Origin: Terrisporobacter sp.
Lineage (GTDB): Bacteria; Bacillota_A; Clostridia; Peptostreptococcales; Peptostreptococcaceae
Direction: 5' to 3'
DNA: 64,000 nt
Assembly (NCBI GenBank): GCA_029851945.1
Contig: JARKUZ010000047.1
Span: 1-64,000 of the forward strand
Positions 1-8,686 of this stretch are shown in pieces. The notes under the pieces were generated by a model. It was not told the DNA's origin. It searched no databases and saw nothing but the letters and a program-made list of their open reading frames with translations. The position numbers were made by a program, and so were the translations under genes. The first letter of the stretch is position 1, and each line of letters starts with the position of its first letter.

Positions 1-320
1 ATGTAGCTAAAAATATAGTAGCAGCAGGACTTGCAGATAAGTGTGAAATAGAGTTAGCTTATGCAATAGGTGTTGCTAGACCATTATCAGTATTTATAGA
101 TACTTTTGGAACTGGAAAAGTTGAAGAATCTAAGTTAGTAGAATTAGTAAATAAACACTTTGATTTAAGACCAGGAGCAATAATAAGAGATTTAGATTTA
201 AGAAGACCTATATACAAGCAAGTAGCAGCTTATGGTCACTTTGGTAGAACAGATATAGATTTACCATGGGAAAGAACTGATAAGGCAGAGCTATTAAGAA
301 AAGAAGCATTAGGACAATAA
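1..320 (+). CDS. metK: S-adenosylmethionine synthetase, C-terminal part
   Basis: Only the last ~105 codons are in the window; the reading frame is open from position 3 and stops with TAA at 318-320. The peptide contains [34 protein letters not shown] and AYGHFGR, which are characteristic of the C-terminal domain of MetK. The enzyme makes S-adenosylmethionine from methionine and ATP in the cytoplasm. A terminator follows directly, so metK is the end of its transcript and is separate from recD2. Confidence 0.95.
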   Translation, partial: VAKNIVAAGLADKCEIELAYAIGVARPLSVFIDTFGTGKVEESKLVELVNKHFDLRPGAIIRDLDLRRPIYKQVAAYGHFGRTDIDLPWERTDKAELLRKEALGQ

Positions 321-340
321 TTTAAGATGATTATAGATAA

Positions 341-372
341 TTCACCTCTAGTTCAAGGGGTGAATTTTTTTT
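341..372 (+). terminator. Rho-independent terminator after metK
   Basis: TTCACCTCT pairs with AGGGGTGAA (one G-U pair) around a short loop and is followed by a run of eight T. Confidence 0.85.
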
Positions 373-439
373 GTATAAAAGGTATAATAAATACAACTTA
401 AGTGAACGATAGAAATATTATGGGTTGTAGGAGATGAAT

Positions 440-2662
440 ATGGAAAGATTAGAAGGAATGATAAGTGATATAGTATTTAAAAATGAGGATAATGGGTACA
501 CTATAGCCCACTTAGCTAATTCAGATAATGAAGTAGTTATAGTTGGTTGTATGCCTACTTTATCTGTGGGGGAAAGCATAGAAGTTGAAGGAAAATGGAT
601 AAACCATAAAACCTATGGAACTCAGTTTGAAGTAAATAAATTTATGCCGGTAACACCAACGTCTTTAGAAGGAATATATGTATACTTATCTTCTGGTATG
701 ATACATGGAATCGGCGAAAAAATGGCAAAAAAAATAGTGGATAAGTTTGGAGTAAGTACATTAGATATAATTCAAAATAATCCTCACAGGCTGAGTGAAG
801 TGGATGGTATAGGTCAAAAGAAAATAGACCAGATAGTAAAAAGCTATGAAGAAAATAGAGAACTTAGAAATATAATAATAGAACTTTCTCCATATGGAAT
901 AACTCCTAACTACTGTATGAAAATATATAAAAAGTATAAAAACAAAGCTATTGAAGTTATAAATAAGAATCCATATAAATTAGCGGAAGATATAAGAGGT
1001 GTTGGATTCAAAATAGCAGATAATATAGCGAGTAAAATAGGAATTGAAAAAAATTCAAGGGATAGGGTCTCTCAAGGGATACTTTATACTCTAAATCAAT
1101 CATTAGGGAATGGTCATACATACCTACCAGAAAATATCCTTATACAAGAAGCTATTAAATTATTAGGGGTAAAAGGAGAGCTTGTAAAAGAGTGTATACT
1201 AGAACTGGCATATGATCAAAAAATACATATAGAGAAAAAAGATAATCAACATCTAATATATTTAATACCATACTATTTATCGGAAAATGGAGTATGTAAA
1301 CAAATAATAAAATTATCTCAGCATGAATTTAAAGATTTAAATATAGATATTGAAGAAGAGATAAGAGTAGTAGAAAAAGAAGAAGGTATAAAGCTTGCTA
1401 ACAATCAAATGTTAGCGGTAAAAGAAGCAATAGAAGGTGGAGTGGTAATAATAACTGGTGGTCCGGGAACAGGAAAAACTACTACTATCAACACCATAAT
1501 AAAAATATTTGAAAATAATAACCAAGAAGTTGTATTAGCTGCCCCAACGGGGAGAGCGGCAAAGAGGATGAGTGAAACCTCAAGCAAAGAGGCTAAGACT
1601 ATACATAGATTACTAGAAATGGGATATGCAACAGACAGTGATGAACTTCAATTTATGAAAAATGAAGAAGAGCCAATAAAGGCCGATGTAATAATAATAG
1701 ATGAGGTTTCTATGGTTGATATTTTACTAATGTACTCTTTACTAAGGGCAATTAAACCTGGGACAAGGGTTATATTAGTAGGTGATAGTGATCAATTGCC
1801 ATCAGTAGGTGCAGGAAATGTACTTAAAGATATGATAGATTCTTGTGTTATAAAAGTAGTTAGATTAACCGAGATATTTAGACAAGCTCAAGAAAGTATG
1901 ATAGTAGTTAATGCTCATAAAATAAATAATGGACAGCCATTACATTTAAATTCTAAAGGGAAAGATTTCTTCTTTATAAGAAAAAGTACTAATGAAGAAA
2001 TAATAAATGAAATAATAGGCTTAGTAAGTGAGAGATTACCTAAATTTTATAATGTTGATAAATTAAAAGATATACAAGTTTTATCTTCTATGAGAAAAGG
2101 AGACTTAGGGGTTACAAACCTAAATATAGAACTACAAAAGCATCTTAATAAACCTGAAAAGTATAAGGTAGAGGAAACTTTCCAACGAAGAATTTTTAGA
2201 GTTGGTGATAAGGTTATGCAAATAAAAAATAATTATACTAGAAAATGGGAAAATGAAGATAAAACTGATAGTGGAGAAGGTATATACAATGGTGATATTG
2301 GATATGTATATCATATAGATAAAGATAAAAGAATAGTATACGTTATATTTGATCAAATGAAAATTGTATCATATACCTATGATGAGCTAGATGAGTTAGA
2401 TCATAGTTATTGTACTACTATTCATAAAAGCCAAGGAAGTGAGTTTCCAGTAGTTGTGATACCTATAACTTGGGCTCCACCAATGCTTTTAAGTAGAAAT
2501 TTATTATATACAGCAGTAACTAGAGCAAAAAAACTAGTTGTACTAGTAGGAGATGTAAAGTATCTAGAATACATGATAAAGAACAATAGAATTAATAATA
2601 GACATTCGAATTTATCCTATAAGCTAAATAAATTTAAGGAAGAAGGTTTGTTAATTAAGTAG
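440..2662 (+). CDS. recD2: RecD2-type SF1B DNA helicase (YrrC family)
   Basis: A 5'-3' DNA helicase of the RecD2 family, found in bacteria without relying on RecBC, involved in replication-fork and mismatch/recombination maintenance. The first ~340 residues hold the OB-like and helix-hairpin-helix repeats (GIGEKMAKKIV, VDGIGQKKIDQIV, GVGFKIADNIA). Walker A GGPGTGKT is at residues 340-347 and Walker B IIIDEVSM has D421-E422; the C-terminal helicase motif LLYTAVTRAKK is intact. An ATG at 434 also exists, but the AGGAG at 429-433 abuts it; the ATG at 440 has six bases of spacing and is preferred, giving 740 aa. comFC follows with no gap, so the two are probably co-transcribed. Confidence 0.93.
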   Translation: MERLEGMISDIVFKNEDNGYTIAHLANSDNEVVIVGCMPTLSVGESIEVEGKWINHKTYGTQFEVNKFMPVTPTSLEGIYVYLSSGMIHGIGEKMAKKIVDKFGVSTLDIIQNNPHRLSEVDGIGQKKIDQIVKSYEENRELRNIIIELSPYGITPNYCMKIYKKYKNKAIEVINKNPYKLAEDIRGVGFKIADNIASKIGIEKNSRDRVSQGILYTLNQSLGNGHTYLPENILIQEAIKLLGVKGELVKECILELAYDQKIHIEKKDNQHLIYLIPYYLSENGVCKQIIKLSQHEFKDLNIDIEEEIRVVEKEEGIKLANNQMLAVKEAIEGGVVIITGGPGTGKTTTINTIIKIFENNNQEVVLAAPTGRAAKRMSETSSKEAKTIHRLLEMGYATDSDELQFMKNEEEPIKADVIIIDEVSMVDILLMYSLLRAIKPGTRVILVGDSDQLPSVGAGNVLKDMIDSCVIKVVRLTEIFRQAQESMIVVNAHKINNGQPLHLNSKGKDFFFIRKSTNEEIINEIIGLVSERLPKFYNVDKLKDIQVLSSMRKGDLGVTNLNIELQKHLNKPEKYKVEETFQRRIFRVGDKVMQIKNNYTRKWENEDKTDSGEGIYNGDIGYVYHIDKDKRIVYVIFDQMKIVSYTYDELDELDHSYCTTIHKSQGSEFPVVVIPITWAPPMLLSRNLLYTAVTRAKKLVVLVGDVKYLEYMIKNNRINNRHSNLSYKLNKFKEEGLLIK

Positions 2663-3433
2663 ATGTATAATTTCTTAATACATAAACAAAAACTAATAAG
2701 GGAAGTATTTCATACAAGTTTAGAATTATTATATCCGGAGAATATATCTTGCATAATTTGTAACAATCCAATAAAAACTACAAATACATATTCATTGTGT
2801 ATATCTTGTTTTAAAGAATTGCAGTTTATATTAGATGGATGTTTAAAATGTGGAAAACCAATTATCAATGATTCTTTAGAAGAAGTAGATATTTGCAATT
2901 GTAGATATTGCAAAAATAAATCTTTTTATTTTGATAGAGCTATATCATGTATAGAATATAGTGAATTTAGCAAAAAAGTAGTTTTTGGATTAAAGTATAA
3001 TAGAAAAACATATATGAGTAGATATATAGCTACTATAATGAAAGAAAGGATAGAACTAGAGAATTTAGAATTTGATTATATTTTGTTTGTTCCACTTCAT
3101 AAAAAAAGGCAAAGAAAAAGAGGTTTTAATCAGTCAGAGAAAATAGCTAAGTACTTAGGTGAGCTATTAGATAAAGATGTTTTAGACATAGTTGTAAGAA
3201 TTGAAAATACAAAAAGACTTTACAAATTAAATCAAGAAGAGAGGAAGAAAGAATTAAAGAATGTATTTGCATTGAAAGAAGAATCGTTCAAATTAAAAAA
3301 TAGGAATGTTTTATTAGTAGATGATATTTTTACAACAGGATCAACAGTAAATGAAATATCAAAAATATTAAAGTTAAATAATGTGAATCGAGTTACAGTG
3401 ATAACATTTTTAACCAGAACCATTGATACCTAA
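2663..3433 (+). CDS. comFC: ComF family amidophosphoribosyltransferase-like protein
   Basis: ComFC-type protein linked to DNA uptake/transformation and recombination in Firmicutes. The N-terminus carries cysteine pairs C30/C33, C46/C49, C60/C63 and C78-C80-C83, the expected zinc-ribbon. The C-terminal phosphoribosyltransferase domain has the PRPP loop VLLVDDIFTTGST with D220-D221. The 256 aa length is normal for the family. The start codon touches the recD2 stop and has only a distant purine-rich SD, which suggests translational coupling. No comFA gene is adjacent. The pairing comFC-(raiA RNA)-hpf-secA is a conserved Firmicute neighbourhood. Confidence 0.88.
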   Translation: MYNFLIHKQKLIREVFHTSLELLYPENISCIICNNPIKTTNTYSLCISCFKELQFILDGCLKCGKPIINDSLEEVDICNCRYCKNKSFYFDRAISCIEYSEFSKKVVFGLKYNRKTYMSRYIATIMKERIELENLEFDYILFVPLHKKRQRKRGFNQSEKIAKYLGELLDKDVLDIVVRIENTKRLYKLNQEERKKELKNVFALKEESFKLKNRNVLLVDDIFTTGSTVNEISKILKLNNVNRVTVITFLTRTIDT

Positions 3434-3441
3434 AATTACTA

Positions 3442-3470
3442 TTGACATTAAGTTACTAAAATATTAAAAT
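3442..3470 (+). promoter_or_regulatory. Strong sigma-A promoter for the raiA-type RNA
   Basis: TTGACA at 3442-3447, a 17-base spacer and TAAAAT at 3465-3470. The expected start is near 3477, just before the first strand of the closing stem of the structured RNA. Confidence 0.85.
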
Positions 3471-3476
3471 AGATAA

Positions 3477-3714
3477 GTAATATTTAGGTCTGTGGTTGAA
3501 AGTCCAAGCCAGTCGCAGGCAAAGGGATCCACGTAAGTTAACACTAAAAATTGGGTTAATGATCATGGTGCGGCTTAGAAGTAAGACCTACCGATATAAA
3601 ATCGAGAGAGCTAGTAGTGCGGCAAACCCAAGCGAACCCTCCAGTAGGCGAGTGTGGGGTCAAAAACCAGGTCAGCTAAATATTCAAAAGTACCTTTAGA
3701 GGTGCTTTTTTTTT
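3477..3714 (+). ncRNA. raiA RNA: raiA-motif structured non-coding RNA
   Basis: A ~237-nt transcription unit with its own promoter and terminator and no credible ORF. The 5' end (AATATTTAG, 3479-3487) pairs perfectly with CTAAATATT (3676-3684) to close the RNA. Base composition is richer in G and C than the flanks, as expected for folded RNA, and it contains blocks such as GGTTGAAAGTCCAAGCCAGT and AGTCGCAGGCAAAGGGATCC. Its place between comFC and hpf (formerly raiA) is the diagnostic location of the raiA motif of Firmicutes and Actinobacteria, an abundant RNA linked to sporulation and stress in clostridia. The identification rests on location and partial recall of the motif; a covariance search was not run. 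A 67-codon frame inside it is spurious. Confidence 0.82.
3688..3714 (+). terminator. Terminator of the raiA-type RNA
   Basis: AGTACCT / AGGTGCT stem with a short loop followed by TTTTTTTTT. Confidence 0.88.
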
Positions 3715-3771
3715 ACAAAAATTTAAATTACGACAATAATTCACAAATTAATCACAATTATTATTGATATA

Positions 3772-3875
3772 TGTGGATAGTTGAAGAATTATGAATAGCT
3801 AGAAATACAGTATTTAAGAGTTATTAACAAATTTATCCACATTATCCACAATAATAATAAAAGTAATAATCCACA
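3772..3875. promoter_or_regulatory. DnaA-box cluster
   Basis: Two perfect DnaA boxes (TTATCCACA) abut each other exactly at 3833-3841 and 3842-3850. A one-mismatch box TAATCCACA lies at 3867-3875, and an opposite-strand near-box (TGTGGATAG) at 3772-3780. The region is very AT-rich. No dnaA, dnaN or gidA gene is near, so this is not likely the main origin; it could titrate DnaA or make hpf transcription DnaA-responsive. Confidence 0.6.
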
Positions 3876-3954
3876 TGAAAATTATAAATCTCAATAAATA
3901 AAATAATATAACTTTACTTGAATATAATGAATTATAAAAGTAAACAATAAAAAT

Positions 3955-3988
3955 AAAGGATTGTATAAGTCGATATAGAATATATTAT
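3955..3988 (+). promoter_or_regulatory. Candidate sigma-H promoter of hpf
   Basis: AAAGGATTG (3955-3963) and ATAGAATAT (3975-3983) with 11 bases between match the sigma-H pattern RNAGGAWWW-N11-12-RNNGAATWW in all but one defined position. An overlapping sigma-A reading is TTGTAT (3961-3966), 16 bases, TATTAT (3983-3988). Sigma-H control of hpf is known in Bacillus, which favours the first reading, but this is inference. Confidence 0.42.
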
Positions 3989-4040
3989 GTAAGTATAAAA
4001 TATAAGTTTTATACCGTTATAACCGAAGGGAGATGTTCTT

Positions 4041-4589
4041 ATGAATATAATTATATCTGGAAAACAAATAGAACTAACAGATGGAATAAAGTCATCGATA
4101 GAAGAAAAAATAGGTAAGTTAGATTTTTATCTTCATCCATCAACAGAGGCTAAAGTAACTGTTAGTGCTAAAAAAGCTAGACACAAAATAGAAGTAACAA
4201 TAATCCCTATAAGTGGACCAATAATCAGAGCAGAAGATATAGAAGAAAATTTATATGCTGCTATAGATGTTGTATACGATAAATTAAATACACAATTGAG
4301 AAAATATAAAAAAAGATTGCATGATAGACATCATGTAAATGAGAGTATAAGATATCAAACAGATGATTTATTAGAGGATAGTGATTATTCTGAGGATGAA
4401 GAAAATATAGACATAGTTATAGAAAGACATAAGAAATTTGATATGAAACCTATGAGTCCAGAAGAAGCTGTTTTACAAATGGACCTTATAGGACATGATT
4501 TCTATATGTTCAGAAATGTTGATACTGATGATATTTCTATAGTTTATAGACGTAGAAATGGTGGATATGGAATGATAGAACATGAGTAA
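4041..4589 (+). CDS. hpf: Long-form ribosome hibernation promoting factor
   Basis: Long HPF (RaiA family) that dimerises 70S ribosomes into inactive 100S particles in stationary phase. Residues 1-100 are the ribosome-binding HPF/YfiA domain (MNIIISGKQIELTDGIKSSI start, TVSAKKARHKIEVTI), followed by an acidic linker and the C-terminal dimerisation domain from about residue 125 (IVIERHKKFDMKPMSPEEAV, DFYMFRN). Total 182 aa is typical. SD AAGGGAG precedes ATG by about 8 bases. It is monocistronic: promoter upstream, strong terminator downstream. Confidence 0.95.
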   Translation: MNIIISGKQIELTDGIKSSIEEKIGKLDFYLHPSTEAKVTVSAKKARHKIEVTIIPISGPIIRAEDIEENLYAAIDVVYDKLNTQLRKYKKRLHDRHHVNESIRYQTDDLLEDSDYSEDEENIDIVIERHKKFDMKPMSPEEAVLQMDLIGHDFYMFRNVDTDDISIVYRRRNGGYGMIEHE

Positions 4590-4619
4590 ACTATATTAAT
4601 GTATTTATATATTAAAAAT

Positions 4620-4670
4620 AATGCCACTAATTAAAGACATATAAAATCTTTGTTAGTGGCATTTATTTTG
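4620..4670 (+). terminator. Terminator after hpf
   Basis: Perfect 11-bp stem AATGCCACTAA / TTAGTGGCATT with a 22-base loop, followed by TTATTTTGTTT. Confidence 0.82.
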
Positions 4671-4807
4671 TTTGTAGATAATAATTGAAAAAATAAAATA
4701 TTAAGCAAGATCAAGTAAATACATGGTAAATATAACAATATAAAATCTATTGTTTTTATGGTAAAATGTATAATAGTATAATAAATGAGCGAGGAGAGAT
4801 GCTAAAC

Positions 4808-7480
4808 ATGGGTTTTTTAGATAATTTATTCAATATGGCAGATAAAAGAGAACTAAAAAAATTCAATAAGATAGTTGATGAAATAGATTCTTTAGAATCA
4901 AAGTTCGAGCCTATGACAGATAAAGAACTTAAGAATATGACTAATATATTCAGAGAAAGACTAGATGGTGGAGAAAGTATAGATAGTATTTTACCAGAAG
5001 CATTTGCTGTAGTTAGAGAAGCATCTAAAAGAGTACTAGGTATGAGACACTATAGAGTACAGCTTATAGGTGGAATAGTGCTACATCAAGGTAGAATAGC
5101 AGAGATGAAAACAGGGGAAGGTAAAACGTTGGTTGCAACGGCTCCAGTATACTTAAACGCTCTTACAGGAAAAGGGGTACATGTAGTAACTGTAAATGAT
5201 TACTTAGCAAAACGTGATAAAGAGCAAATGGGAAAAGTATATGAGTTTTTAGGAATGACTGTAGGTGTAATAGTTCACGGTCAAAATCCAGAAGTTAGAA
5301 GAGAACAATATCAATGCGATATAACTTATGGAACAAATAATGAGTATGGGTTTGATTACTTAAAAGACAATATGGTAATACATAAAGAACAAATGGTTCA
5401 AAGAGAATTAAACTATGCTATAGTGGATGAGGTCGATTCAATACTTGTCGATGAAGCAAGAACTCCTCTTATAATATCAGGACCTGGAGATAAATCTACT
5501 CATTTATATTCTGATGCAAACACATTTGTATTAACACTAAAGCCAGATGACTATGAGATAGAAGAAAAGCAAAAAGCGGTTTCTTTAACAGAATCAGGTA
5601 TACAAAAAGCAGAAATTTATTTCAATGTTGATAATATAACTGATGTAGCTCATATAGAGTTATATCACCATATAAATCAAGCATTAAAAGCTCACGTTAT
5701 AATGAAGCGTGATGTTGACTATGTATCTAAAGATGGAGAAATAGTTATAGTTGATGAATTTACAGGAAGACTTATGTTTGGTAGAAGATATTCTGAAGGA
5801 TTACACCAAGCTATAGAAGCTAAAGAAGGTTTAAGAATACAAAGAGAATCAAAAACATTAGCTACTGTAACATTCCAAAATTACTTTAGAATGTACAATA
5901 AGTTATCAGGTATGACAGGTACAGCTAAAACTGAAGAAGAAGAATTTAAAGCAATATATAAAATGGACGTTGTCCAAATACCTACAAACAAAGGTGTACA
6001 AAGGGAAGATTTACCAGATTCTGTATACAAAAATATGAAAGGTAAATTCAATGCAGTTGCTGAGGATATAATAGAAAGACATAAAACAAAGCAACCAATA
6101 TTAGTAGGTACAGTTTCAATAGAAACTTCAGAATTATTATCTCATCTATTAAAAAGAAGAGGAATAAAGCATGAAGTATTAAATGCAAAATATCATGAAA
6201 AAGAAGCAGAAATAATATCACAAGCTGGTAGATTAGGAGCAGTAACTATAGCAACTAACATGGCAGGTCGTGGAACAGATATAGTTCTAGGAGGTAACCC
6301 TACTTTCTTAACTAAAAAAGAAATGAAGAAAATGGGATACGAAGAAGATGTTATAAATAGAGTAGATGCATCATTAGAAGGAATAGAAAAAGAAGGAAAT
6401 GAAGAATTATTTGCAGCTAGAGAAGAATACGTAAAATTATATGCAAAGTATAAAGCACAAACTCAAGCAGAGCAAGAAGAAGTTTTAAAAGCTGGTGGTT
6501 TAGCTATTATAGGTACAGAAAGACATGAATCTAGAAGAATAGATAACCAGTTAAGAGGACGTGCTGGTCGTCAAGGTGACCCAGGTAGTTCAAGATTCTA
6601 TATATCTTTAGAAGACGACCTTATGAGATTATTTGGAAGTGAAAGAATAACTTCTGTTGTTGAAAAAATAGGTCTTGAAGAAGACATGCCTATAGAGCAT
6701 AAGATGTTAACTAAATCAATAGAAAGTGCTCAAAAGAAAGTTGAAGGTAGAAACTTTGGTATAAGAAAACATGTACTTCAATATGATGATGTTATGAATA
6801 AGCAAAGAGAAATAATCTACGCTGAGAGAAGACGTGTATTAGAAGGAGAAAACTTACAAGAACAAATACAAGGTATGATCCTATCTATAATAGAAGACAC
6901 CGTAGCTGCATATACTTTAGAAGATGGATTTAATTTCGTTGGATTTAGGGATTACCTATACCATGTATTCCTACCAAAAGGAAGTATAGAAATACCAGAT
7001 GTGGAAAAACTTAATACTACTCAAATCGTAGAAGAAGTTTATAACATAGCAATGAAGATATACCAAGGTAAAGAGGAAAGAATAGGATCTGAAAGAATGA
7101 GAGAAGTTGAAAGAGTAGTATTACTTCAATCAGTAGATAACCATTGGATAGATCATATAGATGCAATGGATCAATTGCGTCAAGGTATAGGTCTTCGTGC
7201 AATAGGTCAACAAGATCCAGTAGTTGCATACAAAATGGAAGGATTTGATATGTTTGATGAAATGACTAAGCATATCAAAGAAGATACTGTAAGATACCTA
7301 TTTAATATAACTATAGAAGAGCCTGTAGAAAGAAAACAGGTTATAGATGTTGACCACTTATCATCAAATACTGATGAAGAATCATCAAACAAAACTGTTA
7401 GAAAAGAAGAGACAGTGGGAAGAAATGATGATTGCCCTTGTGGAAGTGGTAAGAAATACAAAAAATGTTGTGGTAGATAA
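4808..7480 (+). CDS. secA: Preprotein translocase ATPase SecA
   Basis: Motor ATPase that drives unfolded preproteins through SecYEG. Walker A is MKTGEGKT (GEGKT at residues 103-107), the DEVD box lies in [17 protein letters not shown], and the helicase-like motif [19 protein letters not shown] is complete. The C-terminus has the zinc SEC-C motif [13 protein letters not shown] (C876, C878, C887, C888), used for SecB or lipid contact. I chose ATG 4808 (MGFLDNLFN, 890 aa), which matches the usual SecA start; an ATG at 4799 is only two bases from the AGGAG. prfB follows after 15 bases, the usual Firmicute secA-prfB pair. Confidence 0.96.
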   Translation: MGFLDNLFNMADKRELKKFNKIVDEIDSLESKFEPMTDKELKNMTNIFRERLDGGESIDSILPEAFAVVREASKRVLGMRHYRVQLIGGIVLHQGRIAEMKTGEGKTLVATAPVYLNALTGKGVHVVTVNDYLAKRDKEQMGKVYEFLGMTVGVIVHGQNPEVRREQYQCDITYGTNNEYGFDYLKDNMVIHKEQMVQRELNYAIVDEVDSILVDEARTPLIISGPGDKSTHLYSDANTFVLTLKPDDYEIEEKQKAVSLTESGIQKAEIYFNVDNITDVAHIELYHHINQALKAHVIMKRDVDYVSKDGEIVIVDEFTGRLMFGRRYSEGLHQAIEAKEGLRIQRESKTLATVTFQNYFRMYNKLSGMTGTAKTEEEEFKAIYKMDVVQIPTNKGVQREDLPDSVYKNMKGKFNAVAEDIIERHKTKQPILVGTVSIETSELLSHLLKRRGIKHEVLNAKYHEKEAEIISQAGRLGAVTIATNMAGRGTDIVLGGNPTFLTKKEMKKMGYEEDVINRVDASLEGIEKEGNEELFAAREEYVKLYAKYKAQTQAEQEEVLKAGGLAIIGTERHESRRIDNQLRGRAGRQGDPGSSRFYISLEDDLMRLFGSERITSVVEKIGLEEDMPIEHKMLTKSIESAQKKVEGRNFGIRKHVLQYDDVMNKQREIIYAERRRVLEGENLQEQIQGMILSIIEDTVAAYTLEDGFNFVGFRDYLYHVFLPKGSIEIPDVEKLNTTQIVEEVYNIAMKIYQGKEERIGSERMREVERVVLLQSVDNHWIDHIDAMDQLRQGIGLRAIGQQDPVVAYKMEGFDMFDEMTKHIKEDTVRYLFNITIEEPVERKQVIDVDHLSSNTDEESSNKTVRKEETVGRNDDCPCGSGKKYKKCCGR

Positions 7481-7495
7481 TTTCGGAGGACAGAA

Positions 7496-8606
7496 ATGTT
7501 AAAATTACAAGACTATAGAAATAGCATAGAGTCAATGTCTTCAAATCTAGATGAAATGAGGGTTTCTCTTTGACATTGCTGGTGCACTAGCTAAAATAGA
7601 AGAAAACGAGGAAAAAATGAACGAGCAAGATTTCTGGAACGACAATGAACTTGCTCAGAAAGTTCTTCAAGAAAATAAGGTTTTAAAAGAAACAGTAGAA
7701 GAATTTAATACTTTAAAAGATTCATTAGAAGAAATTGAAGTTTTAATAGAATTAGGACTAGAAGAGAATGATGAATCTATAGAAAAAGAAATAGAAGAGT
7801 CTATATCAAAGCTTGAAAAAGAAATAGATACTCTTAAGATTAAAACATTACTTAGCGGAGAATATGATAAAAATAATGCAATTTTGTCTATAAATGCAGG
7901 AACTGGTGGTTTAGATGCTCAAGATTGGGCACAAATGCTACTAAGAATGTATATTAGATGGGGAGAAGGTAAGGATTATAAGGTCAAAGTTTTAGATATG
8001 CTATCAGACCCAGCAGCAGGTATAAAAAGTGCAACACTTCTAATAGAAGGAATAAATGCATATGGATACCTAAAGAGTGAAAAGGGAGTTCATCGTATAG
8101 TAAGAATATCTCCTTTCGATCCATCAGGAAAGAGACATACTTCATTTGCATCAATAGATGTATTACCAGAGTTAGATGAAAATATAAATATAGATATTAA
8201 TCAAGCTGATTTAAAAATAGACACATACAGAGCCTCTGGAGCAGGAGGACAGCATGTAAATACTACAGATTCAGCTGTAAGAATAACACATATTCCTACA
8301 GGAGTAGTAGTTCAGTGTCAAAATGAAAGATCTCAGCATAAAAACAAAGATACAGCAATGAGAATGCTTATGGCAAAGCTTATAGAACTTAAAGAGTTAG
8401 AGCAAAAAGAAAAGATAGAAGACATTCAAGGTAAATATTCTCAGATAACTTGGGGAAGTCAAATCAGGTCATATGTATTCCAACCATACAAGTTAGTTAA
8501 AGATCATAGAACTAATGCAGAAGTAGGTAATGTAGATAGTGTAATGGATGGAAATATAGATTTATTTATAAATGAATATTTAAAAATGAATAAATCTAGT
8601 AAATAG
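7496..8606 (+). CDS. prfB: Peptide chain release factor 2, expressed by +1 programmed frameshift
   Basis: RF2 releases peptides at UGA and UAA. The gene starts at ATG 7496 (SD GGAGG six bases upstream) and meets an in-frame TGA as codon 26 (7571-7573); reading continues in the +1 frame from GAC 7572, giving 369 aa. The catalytic GGQ falls at residues 250-252 and the stop-codon-reading SPF at 205-207, the same numbers as in E. coli RF2, which confirms the joined frame. A scan from the ATG at 7617 would miss the first 40 residues. Low RF2 favours frameshifting, so the gene is autoregulated. Confidence 0.96.
7559..7574 (+). promoter_or_regulatory. prfB +1 frameshift site
   Basis: AGG GTT TCT CTT TGA C: an SD-like AGGG, a CTT slippery codon, the in-frame UGA and a following C. 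The CTT-TGA-C core is identical to the classic site, while the SD-like stretch is shorter than AGGGGG in E. coli. Confidence 0.93.
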
Positions 8607-8613
8607 GAAAATA

Positions 8614-8647
8614 AGGGCTTGAGAATTTTATTCTCGAGCCCTATTTT
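8614..8647 (+). terminator. Terminator after prfB
   Basis: GGGCTTGAGAAT / ATTCTCGAGCCC stem (one G-U) with a short loop, followed by a modest TATTTT tail. Confidence 0.7.
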
Positions 8648-8686
8648 GAGGCTACATATAAATTTCTACGAAAGAAGAGGACAAAT

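Noticed and set aside
3496..3699. 67-codon ORF
   Set aside because: Lies wholly inside the structured raiA-type RNA, lacks an SD, and its composition is that of folded RNA.
7617..8606. Short prfB starting at 7617
   Set aside because: The true start is 7496 with a +1 frameshift; GGQ and SPF numbering confirm the longer product.
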